DNA from: Sphaerospermopsis torques-reginae ITEP-024
GTDB lineage: Bacteria; Cyanobacteriota; Cyanobacteriia; Cyanobacteriales; Nostocaceae
Direction of reading: 5' to 3'
Assembly: GCF_019598945.1 (NCBI RefSeq)
Contig: NZ_CP080598.1
Location: 682,001-746,000 of the forward strand
DNA: 64,000 bases
Part shown: piece by piece, positions 48,136-58,866 of the stretch
Layout of the letters: each line of letters starts with the position of its first letter
Numbering within the stretch: the stretch's first letter is position 1
Made by a program: the position numbers and the translations under genes
Notes under the pieces: generated by a model
Told to the model about the DNA's origin: nothing
The model's database searches: none
The model's input: only the letters and a program-made list of their open reading frames with translations

Positions 48136-48294
48136 TTACAGCTATTTTCAGGTAAATAAACCACATTTTGATTTAGGTTTCGCGTCAACAATGTAGGGGC
48201 GAAGCATTCGGACAATTAATTATCGGTTTTTACCTAAGACTATCATCCGAATGCTTCGCCCTTACTGTGGTCTAAAGACATGAAAACTGCTGTA
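48136..48294. repeat. Composite repeat C, copy 2 (inverted core)
   Basis: Reverse complement of the 20131-20288 arms, but with the 33-base core (48213-48245) in the same orientation as in copy 1. Inverted repeats AGGGGCGAAGCATTCGGA and TCCGAATGCTTCGCCCTT flank the core. It fills most of the 48004-48338 gap, which also holds GGTGACT repeats near 48080. Confidence 0.9.
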
Positions 48295-48338
48295 AGAATT
48301 TATTTTCCTCCCCATCACCCCATCACCCCAGTCACCTA

Positions 48339-49778
48339 TTACCTAGCTAGTGCAGAGCTTAAACGTTGTTTATCTAAACCAATCTGATTCAGCAATAACC
48401 ATGATTGAATTAGGTCTGGTCCATGTACATCCCCAGTTAAAGCTGCTCTGAGCGATCGCATTACTAAACCTTTTTTGACACCTTGCTCTTTCACGACTTG
48501 TTTAATGATGCTTTGGGCGGTATCTGCGGAAAATTCTGGTTGACTTTCCAAAGTTGTCAAAATTGATTGCAGTACAGGTTTCACCCCTTCTTGTTGCAGT
48601 TGTTGACTACCTTCTTCACTGAACTCTACCCCATCAGTAAAAAAGACTTTGGTCATGGAAACAGCATCCACTAACCGCGTTAAACTAGCAGCAATTAAAC
48701 TTACCAACTGCTCTAACCAAGGACGCTCCCTAGCATCAGTAAATGTATATCCTGCTTCCTCCCAAAAAGGTATGAGCAAATCTATGAGTTTATCAACTGG
48801 CATATTATGGATATATTGACTATTAATCCAATCTAGTTTATCCCAGTCAAATTTAGCACCTGCTTTATTTACCCGTTCAAAGGTAAATTCTTTAGCAGCG
48901 TCATCTAACGTGAATATTTCCTGCGTAGAATCTGGGGCAGACCATCCCAGCAATGTCATATAATTAACTAAACCTTCCGCAGTAAAACCCATTTTCTGAA
49001 AGTCAGAAATTGAAGTTACTCCGTCCCGTTTAGATAATTTTCGTCCTTCTTGATTCAAAATTAAGGGTGTATGGGCAAATTCAGGGATTTTTGCACCCAT
49101 AGCTTCATACAACAAAATCTGTTTTGCTGTGTTAGCGATATGGTCTTCACCACGAATGACATGACTAATTTGCATATCAATGTCATCCACCACTACCACA
49201 AAATTATATAGTGGTTGACCAATACCTTCAGCAGAAGCGCGAGCAATGACCATATCACCACCCAAGTCACTACCACGCCAGGACATTTTACCCCTTACTA
49301 GGTCATGCCAAACAATTTCCCGATCATCGTCAATTTTAAAGCGAATTACAGAAGAACGACCTTCCCCTTCAAAAGCTGCTTGTTGTTCTGGGGTCAAGTT
49401 ACGATGACGGTTATCATAGCGGGGTGCTTCATTTCTGGCTTTTTGTGCTTCCCGCAGCGCGTCCAATTCTTCTGATGTAGTATAGCAGCGATAAGCTAAA
49501 CCTTGATCTAATAATTTCTGTACTGCTGCTTGGTAGATGTGTAAACGCTGAGATTGAAAAAATGGACCTTCATCCCAGTTTAAGCCTAACCAACGCAGTC
49601 CAGTGAGAATATTATCAGTATATTCATCACGCGATCGCTCTAAATCTGTATCTTCAATGCGTAAAATAAACTTACCACCGTGATGATGGGCAAATAAATA
49701 ATTAAATACAGCAGTTCTCGCTGTACCAATATGTAAATTACCAGTAGGACTAGGAGCAATACGAACTCTTACAGACAC
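48339..49778 (-). CDS. gltX: Glutamyl-tRNA synthetase
   Basis: Charges tRNA-Glu (and often tRNA-Gln as a mis-acylated intermediate in cyanobacteria), 479 residues. The class I signatures are HIGH-like in [15 protein letters not shown] (residues 8-22) and KMSKS-like in GRKLSKRDG. Product also feeds tetrapyrrole synthesis through glutamyl-tRNA. The start ATG is at 49778. The tRNA-Asp gene lies about 155 bases upstream on the same strand. Confidence 0.97.
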   Translation of the reverse strand: MSVRVRIAPSPTGNLHIGTARTAVFNYLFAHHHGGKFILRIEDTDLERSRDEYTDNILTGLRWLGLNWDEGPFFQSQRLHIYQAAVQKLLDQGLAYRCYTTSEELDALREAQKARNEAPRYDNRHRNLTPEQQAAFEGEGRSSVIRFKIDDDREIVWHDLVRGKMSWRGSDLGGDMVIARASAEGIGQPLYNFVVVVDDIDMQISHVIRGEDHIANTAKQILLYEAMGAKIPEFAHTPLILNQEGRKLSKRDGVTSISDFQKMGFTAEGLVNYMTLLGWSAPDSTQEIFTLDDAAKEFTFERVNKAGAKFDWDKLDWINSQYIHNMPVDKLIDLLIPFWEEAGYTFTDARERPWLEQLVSLIAASLTRLVDAVSMTKVFFTDGVEFSEEGSQQLQQEGVKPVLQSILTTLESQPEFSADTAQSIIKQVVKEQGVKKGLVMRSLRAALTGDVHGPDLIQSWLLLNQIGLDKQRLSSALAR

Positions 49779-49932
49779 AGTTAATTCTCTCTCTCACAAA
49801 GCATTATTAATTTAACAAGTGCTGAGTGGTTGTAAACCACCGATATGGGTTATTTTCCCAGTCTGTTAAAAACAGCGTTCCTGAGAGATATTCAACATTT
49901 TCTCCCAGGAATCTAATCTCAGTGTTTTAAAA

Positions 49933-50006
49933 CGGGACTGACGGGGCTCGAACCCGCAACTTCCGCCGTGACAGGGCGGTGCTCTAACCAATTGAACTAC
50001 AGTCCC
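49933..50006 (-). tRNA. tRNA-Asp (GUC)
   Basis: The 74-base cloverleaf begins GGGACTGTAGTTCAATTGG and closes with CAGTCCC plus discriminator G. The anticodon loop CTGTCAC gives GUC. The T-loop GGTTCGAGCC is intact. CCA is not encoded. It lies just upstream of gltX on the same strand. Confidence 0.97.
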
Positions 50007-50408
50007 TTGCAGGTATTTGTGTTTTTCTCAACTATACTATTATTGCTTATTATTTTTTTGCTGTCAAGTAGTTGGGAGAAAAAATTGAAATTTTTTTTTC
50101 ACAGGTGACTGGTCACTGGTGATTAGTGATTGGTGATTGGTGATTGGGTTATTATCCTCCCCTGCTCCCCCTACTCTCACAAGGGTAGGTATTTTACATT
50201 GTCGTCAGGGCAAGACTTGGAAGGACAGTGGACAAGGGAGGAAAACCGTACAAAATCAGATTCTCTTGGTAACAAGAACAGTCCGTCAAAATACTATTGT
50301 GCGTATCAAATCTTCCTTGTCTACCTTCCCTCCTTGTCTACCTAGTCCTGCCTTCACAGTTAATATTAAAAACCTACCCCTGTGAGATCCCCCTGCTTCC
50401 CCTACCTC

Positions 50409-50771
50409 CTAACCTGTGGACTGGCTTTTAGCTTCCAGATGTGCCAATATTTGAGTTTGGATTTGCTTGTACTGCTGCTTTAACAATTTTTTGCTGGTAT
50501 GAGATTTAGAGGATGAAGGTAATTGCTCACTTTGTTTAACCCAAGCTTTTAACTTTTCTTTCTGTGCTGTGGCAATACTACTGCTAAGAATATTAGCGCA
50601 GTGATGGGGAGGTTCAAGGGTAAAGAGAATCAAAGAGTAAGAATTATTCGCAGCCAAAGCTGATACTAACTGAGTATTATGAGGATTTTGCATATCTAGA
50701 TAGCAGGGCAACCACTTAGGACCGAGTTGCCGATGATAGAGAACAGTAGTGGGGTGGGCATACTTCGACAT
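50409..50771 (-). CDS. Small cyanobacterial protein, function unknown
   Basis: A 120-residue protein. The first 60 residues are beta-rich (TTVLYHRQLGPKWLPCYLDMQNPHNTQLVSALAANNSYSLILFTLEPP), and the second half is a lysine/serine-rich helix. No signal or membrane helix. It resembles conserved cyanobacterial hypotheticals, but I assign no function. Confidence 0.6.
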   Translation of the reverse strand: MSKYAHPTTVLYHRQLGPKWLPCYLDMQNPHNTQLVSALAANNSYSLILFTLEPPHHCANILSSSIATAQKEKLKAWVKQSEQLPSSSKSHTSKKLLKQQYKQIQTQILAHLEAKSQSTG

Positions 50772-50968
50772 AGTTCGACTGCGCTCACTAACCGCTCAGT
50801 ACAAGTCTTGCCCGCCCCTCCAGTACCGTATAACACCGGAAAGTGCTGTAAGTGGATCAACATCTTTAATAGATCCCCGATTTTTTGAAGAAGTCGGATA
50901 TCTGGGTATGAATCTGGGTATAAATCCCCACAAAAACGGACTCCTGCCTTCGTTCAACTGTTAAGAAG

Positions 50969-52162
50969 CTACTGAGAAATGGGAATTCTCAGCAGACGCA
51001 ATAACCGATTTAAGGGTGATTCTAGCCTGAGTTTAAAGGCTAGGATCTGGGTGCTTTGAAGTTTGTTAAAATTGTTATCACTGACTAGAATTAAGGAAGT
51101 TTGTCCATCAGGTAGTTTTGGACCAAGGGTTAAGCCTTCTATGTTGTCTAAAGCTACATCGAGAGTCTGTAAATCTAAGAGTAGTTTTTTCTCTACAGGT
51201 TTGATTTTGTTGATGTCAATGTTTGAAAGGCTGTTAATATCATGAATATCATCAGCATTTTCTAGGGAAACCTGAAACAAAGAAACCGCAAATCCCAAAC
51301 CCGTAAAAGTTCTTTCTATACTCAGTAAATGTCCTTGATTATCTAAAGAAAGTAAATCTGGTAATCCACTGTCAAATCTGCCTGTAAAATTGAATAGCGG
51401 TGTAACTGGTTCTGTGATATACAGAAATTCTTTTTCCGGTTGGTTGGTGGCTAGGTTATATTGCACAATGCGACAAGGACTTCCAAAGCCAGGTTTTGCC
51501 GCTGCACCATCCTGAATGAGTGCGTTTTCAGTCGCTGTAAATAATGATTGATTATTTTCTGAGATGGTGAGGCTTTCAAAAGCTAAGTTATTACGTATAC
51601 CCTGCTGACTTTTTGGAACTGACAAAAATTTATCTGGTATGGGTAATGTGGTAATAGCTTGGCCAGAAGCAAGGGAAAATTCTTTAATAAAAGGATTGAT
51701 TGATTTTTGCACATCTCCTTCAGAAGCAACGAATACAGTGGCTTTGTTAGTTACAGCAATACCTTCTGTATCGGTTTCACTAGGAGGAAATTTTTGATTA
51801 TTTTCATTTAATAAGGTGGTGACAGCTACGGGAATAACTCCATCTTTGGTTAATTTTCCTGTGCTGAGGTCAATTTTTAAGGTATAAAATCGAGTAGGTG
51901 CTTTTTGCCCTCTATCGTCAGAAATTGCATAATAAAGATCATTTTTAGCATCATAAGTAATTCCTGATAATCCTCCTAGTTCGGTTTTTTGGAAAGAGTA
52001 TCCTGTGGGTAAGGTGGCTGCACCAATAAATTCTATATCCGTTATTTTAACTGTTGCTGAGGCAATATTACTGAAGAATATACCAATAATACTGCTAATG
52101 ATAATGCTAATCGTCAAGTAAATAATGAATAATGGTTTTCTGATTTTTTTCATTAGTTGCAT
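50969..52162 (-). CDS. Phytase-like esterase-domain protein, secreted or anchored
   Basis: A 397-residue protein with an N-terminal hydrophobic leader (KPLFIIYLTISIIISSIIGIFFSNIASA). The rest matches the esterase-like phytase fold (PF13449 type), a beta-propeller with GGLSGITYDAKNDLYYAISDDRGQ, DTEGIAVTNKATVFVASEGD and NIEGLTLGPKLPDGQTSLILVSDNNF. A calcium-binding propeller acting outside the cytoplasm is expected. The substrate (phytate, other phosphate ester) is uncertain. Confidence 0.85.
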   Translation of the reverse strand: MQLMKKIRKPLFIIYLTISIIISSIIGIFFSNIASATVKITDIEFIGAATLPTGYSFQKTELGGLSGITYDAKNDLYYAISDDRGQKAPTRFYTLKIDLSTGKLTKDGVIPVAVTTLLNENNQKFPPSETDTEGIAVTNKATVFVASEGDVQKSINPFIKEFSLASGQAITTLPIPDKFLSVPKSQQGIRNNLAFESLTISENNQSLFTATENALIQDGAAAKPGFGSPCRIVQYNLATNQPEKEFLYITEPVTPLFNFTGRFDSGLPDLLSLDNQGHLLSIERTFTGLGFAVSLFQVSLENADDIHDINSLSNIDINKIKPVEKKLLLDLQTLDVALDNIEGLTLGPKLPDGQTSLILVSDNNFNKLQSTQILAFKLRLESPLNRLLRLLRIPISQ

Positions 52163-52292
52163 GGATTATTAATTTTCATTATTAATTTTCATTATTAATT
52201 CTCATGAAAATAATTGTAATTTGAGCTAATTTTTTCTCCTGAATCCTTGTTCGCGAAGCGTGGCGAAGCCATTCTCCTGACTCCTTGGCAAA

Positions 52293-53753
52293 TTACGCTA
52301 ATTTTCTAGTATATTCGGTTTGGAAAAAATTAACTAGCCAATCTTTAACTTTGCGGGTAGCACGACAGTCATCTTCGTTGTACCGTTGGATCAGTTCCAG
52401 AAAATGGCGATCGCCTGTTTCTAACCATTGATCATACCAATAAATACACTTAGCACCACTAGCTTCTTGATCACGCCATTCAAATCCTAACCAACGTGCG
52501 ATCGCTTTGAGGGCATAACTTTCTATTGGTAAGGCAACACTTTCTGTTAATTGTTCATAAATATCTACAAATCTAGTCATTATAGGTTCAATTAAGGAAT
52601 AAGGTGTACAATAAAGTTTCCCTAGTTTTTTCACTGTCTCGACTTCATAATTACAAAAATGGTAAATTGGTGCTTGGGGATATTGGCCAACTAAATCTAA
52701 AAATTGCTGCCAAATTAGGTTTTCTTGAGTTGGTGTTTCTGCTAAAAATGAATAAAACTTTTCTGTATTATTTTCTCTATCAACTACTAAAACCCCCAAC
52801 AGATAATTTAAATTTAAATCCGGTTGGGCTTCAATATCAAAATATAACTCAATAGGGGCGGTAAATGTGAGTTTTTCTGCTGGTAAAGCAAAGGGTAAAA
52901 TTAAAGGAGTTTTTGCTAATGTTGATTTTGCTTGTAATATTAATTTAGATGCTACTTGAGTATCAAAACCAGTGACATTTTCTAAAGTGCTGGGATTGGT
53001 GTTAGCGAGTGCTTCTAAAGTAGTAGTAGATAATGCTTGTAGTTGAGTGTAGCGAATTGGTGTCACACCTGGTAACAGTGAAAGATGTTGCTGAGATTGG
53101 GCGATCGCATAACAATGATTATACCAGTGACACAGATGGCATTTTTGACGGGCAATAAATACCTCTGGTGCTTCTGGCGACTCTACCACTTGAATATACT
53201 CCGCCAAAATATCCAGCATTTGTGGTGTCCATTTATCCAAGTCTACCACATAAGTTGTATCTTTATTCCGCAAGATTAACCAAGCTTCTGCTAGTGTTAC
53301 TTCCTGTAATGCTCCCAAAATTTCTGCGTGAAAAGCAGCTATAACCTGATATTCTTGTTTGGGACGTTTACCTAGTTGAATATCCACAGGAACATAAACC
53401 CAGTCTCCAAAACTGGATTTTCCAGGCTGTTTGACAAGTAAATCTGGACGACTCAGTAAAGTATATTCATCTTCATAAGTGGCTAATAATACAGAATGAT
53501 GTATATACTCTACACCTTGCTGCATCAGTTCTATCGTGGCTGCTGCACCTGCTTCCCAGTTTCCTGGAGGAAAAACAGGTTTGTGATATGACAGGTTATG
53601 AATTATACTTTTCTGATGAGCAATTTTATCCTGTTGCACTTTTACCAACAACTCATGGGGAATATCTCGCTGGCTATAGTCACCATGAGTATCTAAAAAA
53701 GGCCGTCGCTTACAGCGTTGATATTGGAGTAGGAGTTCAGCATTAATGATCAT
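52293..53753 (-). CDS. TM0106-family RecB-like nuclease
   Basis: A 486-residue protein of the TM0106 family. Its N-terminal domain is RecB/Cas4-like: the early QRCKRRPFLD and later CHLCHWYNHC supply cysteines that may bind an iron-sulfur cluster, and SRPDLLVK...VYVPVDIQLGKRP holds the nuclease Asp and Gln/Lys residues. The C-terminal domain looks RNase H-like (ELYFDIEAQPDLNLNYLLGV and YNEDDCRATRKVKDWL). The role in DNA metabolism is not established. Unlinked to CRISPR genes here. Confidence 0.88.
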   Translation of the reverse strand: MIINAELLLQYQRCKRRPFLDTHGDYSQRDIPHELLVKVQQDKIAHQKSIIHNLSYHKPVFPPGNWEAGAAATIELMQQGVEYIHHSVLLATYEDEYTLLSRPDLLVKQPGKSSFGDWVYVPVDIQLGKRPKQEYQVIAAFHAEILGALQEVTLAEAWLILRNKDTTYVVDLDKWTPQMLDILAEYIQVVESPEAPEVFIARQKCHLCHWYNHCYAIAQSQQHLSLLPGVTPIRYTQLQALSTTTLEALANTNPSTLENVTGFDTQVASKLILQAKSTLAKTPLILPFALPAEKLTFTAPIELYFDIEAQPDLNLNYLLGVLVVDRENNTEKFYSFLAETPTQENLIWQQFLDLVGQYPQAPIYHFCNYEVETVKKLGKLYCTPYSLIEPIMTRFVDIYEQLTESVALPIESYALKAIARWLGFEWRDQEASGAKCIYWYDQWLETGDRHFLELIQRYNEDDCRATRKVKDWLVNFFQTEYTRKLA

Positions 53754-53785
53754 TCATTTAAGTTAACAACAATTGGGATATTTTG

Positions 53786-53820
<35 letters not shown>

Positions 53821-53869
53821 AGAATATTATGAATAAATAGGGGGTTAAATAGGGGTTTTTATGCTCAAT

Positions 53870-53966
53870 TTTCGGATTTAACATTTTAAATTTCCCATCC
53901 AAAATCTCAAATCCAAAATCCCAAATCTAAAATCCAAAATCCAAAATCCAAAATCCAAAATCTCAA
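53870..53966. repeat. AAAATCC/AAATCTC heptamer array
   Basis: A series of AAATCCA heptamers (about ten) with slight variation lies directly upstream of the aminotransferase gene at 53973. GGAGTCA repeats also occur at 53780-53820. It may reduce or insulate transcription; no promoter is evident. Confidence 0.85.
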
Positions 53967-53972
53967 ATTGAT

Positions 53973-55130
53973 ATGTTATATCACCATCGGCAAAAATTTC
54001 CAGCTTTAGGGAACAAGATTTATTTTAATTATGGCGGACAAGGACCAATGCCTCAAGGGGCGATGGATGCTATCAGCCAAACTCAAGCGCATATTCAGGA
54101 AATAGGACCTTTTGGTACGGAAGCTTATCGCTGGATATCTCCCCAAATGCAATCTGTAAGGGAGGCGATCGCCTCTACCTTAAATGTACCATCTGACACT
54201 ATCACCCTCACAGGTAATGTCACCATTGGTTGTAATATCGGAATGTGGGGTATTAATTGGCAAGCTGGTGATCATTTACTGCTTTCTGACTGTGAACATC
54301 CCGGAGTGATTGCCACATCCCAAGAAATTAGTCGTAGATTCGCTGTAGAAGTTTCCACTTGTCAACTCATGGCGACTTTAAACGAGGGTGATCCTGTCAG
54401 TGTTATTGCTGAAAACCTCTGCCCCAATACTCGGCTGGTAGTTTTAAGTCATGTGTTGTGGAATACTGGCCAAGTTTTGCCTATTGACAAAATCACAGAA
54501 ATATGCAGAAAAAATAATTCTTTGTTGTTGGTAGATGCGGCTCAATCAGTGGGAGTTCTACCTTTAAATCTAACAGAATTGGGGGTAGATTTCTATGCTT
54601 TTACTGGACATAAATGGTTATGCGGTCCTGCGGGCGTAGGAGGTTTGTATGTACGAACCGAAGCACGGGAAATGTTGCAGCCAACATTTATAGGTTTAGA
54701 TGGAGTCATCACCAATAATCAAGCACAACCAATTAATTGGCAACCAGATGGGCGACGATATGAAGTGTCTACCTTAGCAACTCCATTATATATTGCTTTA
54801 AAGGAAGCGATCGCCATTCATCATCAATGGGGAACAGCAGAGGAAAGATATCAGCAAATTTGCAGAAACAGTGAGTATCTTTGGCAAAAGTTGATAGAAT
54901 TACCTAATGTCAAATGTTTAAAAAATTCCCCTCCCCAAAGCGGTTTAGTTTCCTTTTTGCTAACCAATAATCAGCCGAGTTTAAAATTAGTACAGTTTTT
55001 AGAATCACAAAAAATCTTAACTCGCACAATTGCCAATCCTAATTGTATTCGGGTAAGTGTTCATTACCTCACCTTAGAATCAGAAATTGACCAATTAATA
55101 GCAGCAATTAAAGAATTTTCTCATCTGTAG
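53973..55130 (+). CDS. Class V aminotransferase (cysteine desulfurase/epimerase-like)
   Basis: PLP enzyme of 385 residues. The Lys214 Schiff-base site is in the FTGHKWLCGPAG motif. Upstream are LLVDAAQSVGVLPLNL (PLP-binding Asp) and the fold start IYFNYGGQGPMP. Together these match the class V aminotransferases that include SufS/IscS and isopenicillin N epimerase-like proteins. The catalytic Cys loop of SufS is not clear. Substrate open. A hepta-repeat block abuts its start, and a glycosyltransferase gene follows. Confidence 0.88.
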   Translation: MLYHHRQKFPALGNKIYFNYGGQGPMPQGAMDAISQTQAHIQEIGPFGTEAYRWISPQMQSVREAIASTLNVPSDTITLTGNVTIGCNIGMWGINWQAGDHLLLSDCEHPGVIATSQEISRRFAVEVSTCQLMATLNEGDPVSVIAENLCPNTRLVVLSHVLWNTGQVLPIDKITEICRKNNSLLLVDAAQSVGVLPLNLTELGVDFYAFTGHKWLCGPAGVGGLYVRTEAREMLQPTFIGLDGVITNNQAQPINWQPDGRRYEVSTLATPLYIALKEAIAIHHQWGTAEERYQQICRNSEYLWQKLIELPNVKCLKNSPPQSGLVSFLLTNNQPSLKLVQFLESQKILTRTIANPNCIRVSVHYLTLESEIDQLIAAIKEFSHL

Positions 55131-55306
55131 ATAAGTAAGTGGGCATTAAAAATTGTCGTTATGATAAGGGAACAGGGAACAGAGAAGAGGGGGACATTTT
55201 AATTTGCGTTACAGTTACATATTTCCGTTTTTTTCTGTTCACTTACTTATACTTGTGTGAAAATTTTTACCCAATCACCAATCACTAATCACTAATCACC
55301 TCATCT

Positions 55307-56389
55307 ATGAACCGTCCAATTTTATATATAACCATTACTAACCACGGCTTTGGCCATGCTACCCGCACCGCATCAATAGCAGCAACAATTCAAAAATTAT
55401 GTCCAGAAGTGCTGTTAATTATTGTGACAACTGCACCTCGATGGTTGCTGGAATCCTACATCAAAGGTGATTTTATTCTGCGTCAACGTGCTTTTGATTT
55501 AGGTGTAGTTCAAGCTGACAGTTTGACAATGGATAAAGCAGCAACCTTAGACAAGTTAAGAGAAATTAAAAAAAATCAAAATTCGTTAATTGCTTCGGAA
55601 GTTAATTTTCTTCGCCAAAATCGTGTTAACCTCATATTGGCAGATATTCCTTTTCTGGCGGCTGGGTTTGGGAAAGCAGCAAACATTCCCTGTTGGATGA
55701 TAAGTAACTTTAGTTGGGACTTTATTTATCAAGATTGGGGAGGAGAATTTACAGAAATTGCTGATTGGGTCAGTGATTGGTATACTAAAAGCGATCGCTT
55801 ATTTCGTCTTCCCTTCCATACACCCATGTCTGCTTTTCCTAATATCATAGATGTGGGTTTAACAGGTGGTTCTCCCGGTTTCCCTATTGATGAAATCCGC
55901 ACCATTTGGGGAATAACTACACCACCAGAAAAAACCATCTTGCTAACATTTGGAGGTTTAGGTTTACAAGCAATTCCTTATAATAATATTGAAAAATTTT
56001 CTGATTGGCAATTTATCACCTTTGATGCTTCCGCACCAGATTTACCTAACTTAATTAAAGTGCAAAATCGCCAATATCGTCCTGTTGATTTTATGCCAAT
56101 TTGTAGCAGAGTAGTTTCTAAACCAGGGTACAGCACTTTTGCAGAAGCTACACTTCTAGGACTTCCTATTATTACCATCCCGCGTCATGACTTTGCGGAA
56201 GCTGATTTGCTATTAGAAGGAATTAAGAATTACAACCACCATCAAATTATCACACCAACAGAATTTTTTGATGGAACTTGGGATTTTCTTCATGACTTAC
56301 CCCAACCGCCAAAACAACCACAACCCATAGCTAAAAATGGTAATGAAACTATAGCCAAAGCAGTGATAGATTATTTGAAGTCAATTTAA
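55307..56389 (+). CDS. MurG/GT28-like glycosyltransferase
   Basis: A 360-residue protein with a GT-B fold. The N-terminal ITNHGFGHATRTASIAATIQ contains the GHATR glycine loop. The C-terminal sugar-nucleotide site is FGGLGLQAIPYNNIEKF and KPGYSTFAEATLLGLPIITIPRHDFAEADLL. It resembles the N-terminal domain of plant arabinokinase-like proteins. The acceptor is unknown, and no pathway neighbours are present. Confidence 0.8.
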   Translation: MNRPILYITITNHGFGHATRTASIAATIQKLCPEVLLIIVTTAPRWLLESYIKGDFILRQRAFDLGVVQADSLTMDKAATLDKLREIKKNQNSLIASEVNFLRQNRVNLILADIPFLAAGFGKAANIPCWMISNFSWDFIYQDWGGEFTEIADWVSDWYTKSDRLFRLPFHTPMSAFPNIIDVGLTGGSPGFPIDEIRTIWGITTPPEKTILLTFGGLGLQAIPYNNIEKFSDWQFITFDASAPDLPNLIKVQNRQYRPVDFMPICSRVVSKPGYSTFAEATLLGLPIITIPRHDFAEADLLLEGIKNYNHHQIITPTEFFDGTWDFLHDLPQPPKQPQPIAKNGNETIAKAVIDYLKSI

Positions 56390-56409
56390 CTAAAATTACT
56401 GAAACACTC

Positions 56410-56457
56410 CCAACCTAAAATCCAAAATCCAAAATCCAAAATCCAAAATCCAAAATT
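56410..56457. repeat. CAAAATC heptamer array
   Basis: About six AAAATCC heptamers right before the start of the YjbQ-like gene at 56461; a start codon follows immediately. Same STRR class as elsewhere. Confidence 0.8.
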
Positions 56458-56460
56458 ATT

Positions 56461-56874
56461 ATGACACACTATCAAAAATTACTGAGAATTTCCACAACTG
56501 GCAAATCCTTTCAGAATATTACATCAAAAGTTGCCACCATAGTCGCAGAGTCTGGCGTGAAAACTGGACTTTGCACCTTATTTTTGCGTCACACTTCAGC
56601 CAGTCTAATCATTCAGGAAAATGCTGATCCTGATGTGTTAATGGATTTAGCAAATTTTATGGCTAAATTAGTACCAGAAGGCAACTATTATATCCATGAT
56701 GCCGAAGGTGTTGATGATATGCCAGGACACATCCGCACAGTTTTAACTCATACCTCAGAAAACATCCCCATTAATAATGGTCATCTAGTTTTGGGAACAT
56801 GGCAAGGTATTTACATTTGGGAACATCGCCAGCATAATCATACCAGAGAGTTGGTAGTTCACATTTGGGGATAA
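56461..56874 (+). CDS. YjbQ/UPF0047 secondary thiamine-phosphate synthase-like protein
   Basis: A 137-residue protein of the UPF0047 family. GLCTLFLRHTSASLIIQENADPDVLMDL and DDMPGHIRTVLT hold the conserved His, Arg and Asp residues. The family has a weak thiamine-phosphate synthase side activity; its true role is unsure. Alone in its unit. Confidence 0.93.
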   Translation: MTHYQKLLRISTTGKSFQNITSKVATIVAESGVKTGLCTLFLRHTSASLIIQENADPDVLMDLANFMAKLVPEGNYYIHDAEGVDDMPGHIRTVLTHTSENIPINNGHLVLGTWQGIYIWEHRQHNHTRELVVHIWG

Positions 56875-57079
56875 TAAATGATAATAACTGATAATTATTT
56901 TACCCAAAATTAAGAAAATACAAAATTCTCTCTCTCAAAAAATATCAAAATATATTCATATACAAAATAGTCCACTTATCTGCTAAATTTACCAGTTTCA
57001 CCATAGCTGAATTTGGGCTAAAATGGTTTAATCATCCTACTTAAATAAAATTACTTAAAATAATAAGTGAAAATATCTA

Positions 57080-57868
57080 ATGAAAATTACTGATTTAATC
57101 ACCTGGTTTGAAGAATGGGCAAATCCCGCTTGGTGTGAAAGCTGGGATAATTGTGGCTGGCAAATTGAGCCTGGTGTGTTAGAGGAAGAAGCACGGGTAT
57201 TAGTGTGTTTAACTCCGACTTTAGCAGTGATGGCAGAAGCGATCGCTCTCAACGCTAATCTGATTTTTGCCCATCATCCCCTGATTTTTAATCCCCCCAA
57301 ATCTCTACGCAGTGGGGAAGCACTAGCAGAAATGGTAAGGTTAGCTTTTACTCACAATATCGGTATCTACAGCGCCCACACAAATTTCGACCAGGTAAAT
57401 GATGGCACGGCGGATGTCTTGGCACAAATGTTACACTTGCAAGCGGTATCTCCCATAGTTCCCACCCAATCTGGTTTAGGATATGGAAGGGTAGGAATGT
57501 TAGAACCAGCTTTAACATTGCAAGAATTACTCTCTACAATTCAAACTCAACTTTATCCCCCAAAATTGATTTTTTCCCCCGCAGCGAATTTACAACAGCA
57601 AATTTCACGAGTTGCTGTTTTGGGCGGATCGGGAGCAGGTTTTATTTCCGCAGTCGTGAAAACCAAAGCCCAAGCCTATCTCACCGCTGATTGTAAATTT
57701 CATCAATTCCAAGAAAGTAGAGATCAAGGATTAATTTTAATTGATGCTGGACATTATGCCACTGAACGCCCAGCGTGCGATCGCTTGGTACAAAAATTCC
57801 AATCACTAAATTTAAATTGGGTGCAGTTAAGTCAACAGGATGAAGATTTCCGCCAATTTTTACCGTGA
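57080..57868 (+). CDS. Nif3/DUF34-family dinuclear metal protein
   Basis: A 262-residue Nif3-like protein, often a toroidal hexamer. The FAHHPLIF motif (two His) and SAHTNFD (His, Asp) near residues 70-105 supply the two-metal site. A GHYATERPACDRL segment near the end adds His and Glu. A role as a GTP cyclohydrolase-like or a metal chaperone is suggested for the family, not settled. Confidence 0.93.
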   Translation: MKITDLITWFEEWANPAWCESWDNCGWQIEPGVLEEEARVLVCLTPTLAVMAEAIALNANLIFAHHPLIFNPPKSLRSGEALAEMVRLAFTHNIGIYSAHTNFDQVNDGTADVLAQMLHLQAVSPIVPTQSGLGYGRVGMLEPALTLQELLSTIQTQLYPPKLIFSPAANLQQQISRVAVLGGSGAGFISAVVKTKAQAYLTADCKFHQFQESRDQGLILIDAGHYATERPACDRLVQKFQSLNLNWVQLSQQDEDFRQFLP

Positions 57869-58866
57869 GCAAAGATTTTTTAAGTTGTCATTTTAGATAC
57901 TAAGTTTTCCTTCCTTCATACAATCCTCATTGTATAATTCCATACTTACAACATTATTGACGAAATTTGAATAATTGTATTTTTTGAAACTTAACATTTT
58001 TCAGTGCGTAGATAAAAGCCTTTAATTATAAAGGATTTCTGTTTTTTAATCGTGATTGAGGTAACAACTTTTCCCCTACTGTGGTTCTGTTTTGCGTAAG
58101 TCCTGTAAGTTTTCGGTTTATTCAGTAAAACCTAGATTGAATTATTAAAGCTTAATATACAAATAATCATCATTATATTTTTATTGATGGATGTACCTAA
58201 ATTGAAATTTGTAAAAACTCAGCGAATTAATAACGAGTAATAAATTTTGCTAATTTATGAATATCACCAAGAAAAAATTGCCAGCAAAAAAAATTCCTAA
58301 TCCTGAAATATCGCCATATTTGCGCCACTGACAAGCAAAATGCCCGTATTACACCTCATGCTACAGATCAAAACTGAAAACTCTTGGGTGATTGTTGTTT
58401 AAAACCATGAAGTTAAGTCTGAGAATGAGTTAAGATCAAATACATTAGGGTTAAAAGTACATCCGAGTCACCAGACTTCCTAGAAATGCCAATGACTACA
58501 AGTAGGCAACTAAAACAACCGCAATTAACGCTTATTTTGCAGTACAATTTATTACAGGATGGTAATAAGGAAACACCACCAAGTATTCACCAGGTTAGGA
58601 AAAATCCAGAAATGTTTAACTTCTATGAAGTAGAAATGATCTAGCATTGCCTCAAAAGAGATTGAGTTCAACTCCAGGAGTAACCATTGGTTTATAACCC
58701 AAAAATTCCTTATATTGACTACCACCACCGAGTCGTTGTGAGATTGGGTTACTAGACACAATACTTCACCAAGCATGAAATTGAACTCTTTAAGGCATTT
58801 CTAACCGGGGTAAAACCCAGATTTTCACAAGTTTAACTACGTTGTTTAAAAAGGCAGAAGTAGTAC
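57869..58866. other. Thousand-base gap, one possible 52-codon ORF
   Basis: Contains a solo TTGCGTAAGTCCT end near 58093 and A/T-rich runs. A plus-strand frame at 58486-58644 (MPMTTSRQLKQPQLTL...) is open for 52 codons, but there is no ribosome site and I see no homology; a minus-strand ORF at 58552-58776 overlaps it. No tRNA or known structured RNA is visible. The segment 58660-58860 could be a long leader for the next gene. Confidence 0.4.

Noticed and set aside
50130-50385. Two overlapping plus-strand ORFs of 71 and 82 codons
   Set aside because: They run through GGTGATT repeats next to tRNA-Asp, in two frames, without recognisable protein features.
58486-58776. Possible 52-codon plus ORF and overlapping 74-codon minus ORF
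   Set aside because: No ribosome site, no recognisable motif, and mutually overlapping; noted only in the gap entry.
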